A stretch of 64,000 bases of DNA. It comes from Solihabitans fulvus (lineage in GTDB: Bacteria; Actinomycetota; Actinomycetes; Mycobacteriales; Pseudonocardiaceae). Below the pieces are notes generated by a model, which saw nothing but the letters and a program-made list of their open reading frames with translations, was not told where the DNA came from and made no database searches. The DNA is taken from assembly GCF_008386585.1 (NCBI RefSeq), contig NZ_VUOB01000026.1, positions 18,812-82,811 of the forward strand. Reading direction: 5' to 3'. Below are positions 63,985 to 64,000 of this stretch, in pieces (within the stretch, counting starts at the first letter, position 1; every line of letters starts with the position of its first letter). The position numbers and the translations under genes were made by a program.

Positions 63985-64000
63985 AAGTGTCCTGAAGATC

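Overview
The window is high-GC actinobacterial DNA with GTG and ATG starts, frequent 4-bp start/stop overlaps and long antisense open frames. The mix of genes suggests a Pseudonocardiales-type soil actinomycete: three PF04672 S-adenosyl methyltransferases, XRE/DUF5753 and XRE-TPR regulators, a lone lycopene cyclase, a Tat-exported EfeB, and a TetR-controlled lipid-catabolism cluster. The assignment to that order is inference from gene content.

Layout. 0-3 kb: an edge-truncated XRE/DUF5753 regulator, a Gln/Asn-rich protein of unknown function and an MBL-fold hydrolase. 3.4-7.7 kb: a small island of transposon debris. It holds two IS5-type transposase 3' ends, an IS21 IstA 5' end and an intact IS1380-family element with terminal repeats and a target duplication. 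Around these lie a lower-GC secreted protein gene and a PIN-domain gene. 7.9-16 kb: a small-protein pair, a lycopene cyclase-like protein, an EAL/CBS/GGDEF protein, a YbdK-type carboxylate-amine ligase, a LuxR-type regulator whose 3' end has expanded into a 15-bp tandem array, and an XRE-TPR regulator. 16.5-23.5 kb: a small conserved protein, tRNA-Cys(GCA), a YigZ protein, a divergent FAD monooxygenase/TetR pair, and a methyltransferase plus GGDEF/EAL pair that looks like an operon.

23.6-32.8 kb is partly iron-related: an EfeU-EfeO fusion with EfeB behind two DtxR/IdeR-like boxes, and a VIT1-type transporter. Two more PF04672 methyltransferases, an amino-acid permease and an AT-hook-like DUF6319 protein lie here too. 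33-41 kb is a surface-polysaccharide cluster. It has three family-2 glycosyltransferases, a small Cys-rich protein, a very large fusion of a Wzx-like flippase and a polymerase-like membrane protein joined by a 42-bp-repeat linker, and a hexapeptide acyltransferase. 41-49.6 kb has a DUF4360 secreted protein, S-adenosylhomocysteinase under an SAH riboswitch, and a tightly overlapping five-gene operon facing it: two C-methyltransferases, an RfbF-like nucleotidyltransferase, a PIG-L deacetylase and an epimerase. That operon probably makes a branched or modified activated sugar. The hydrolase next door would clear the SAH that the methyltransferases produce.

49.6-64 kb has an XRE-like regulator and a secreted protein sharing a 23-bp identical DasR-like element, and a lipoprotein. 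Then comes a lipid-degradation region: quinone oxidoreductase, three SDRs, acyl-CoA ligase, MaoC hydratase, acyl-CoA dehydrogenase and two TetR regulators. Palindromes of the form CTAAGCGNNCGCTTAG occur twice upstream of the acyl-CoA dehydrogenase/TetR pair and once, with a mismatch, between the acyl-CoA ligase and FabG-like SDR genes 7 kb away. This suggests one TetR regulon. A large sensor-like membrane protein gene between these loci is broken by an apparent frameshift.
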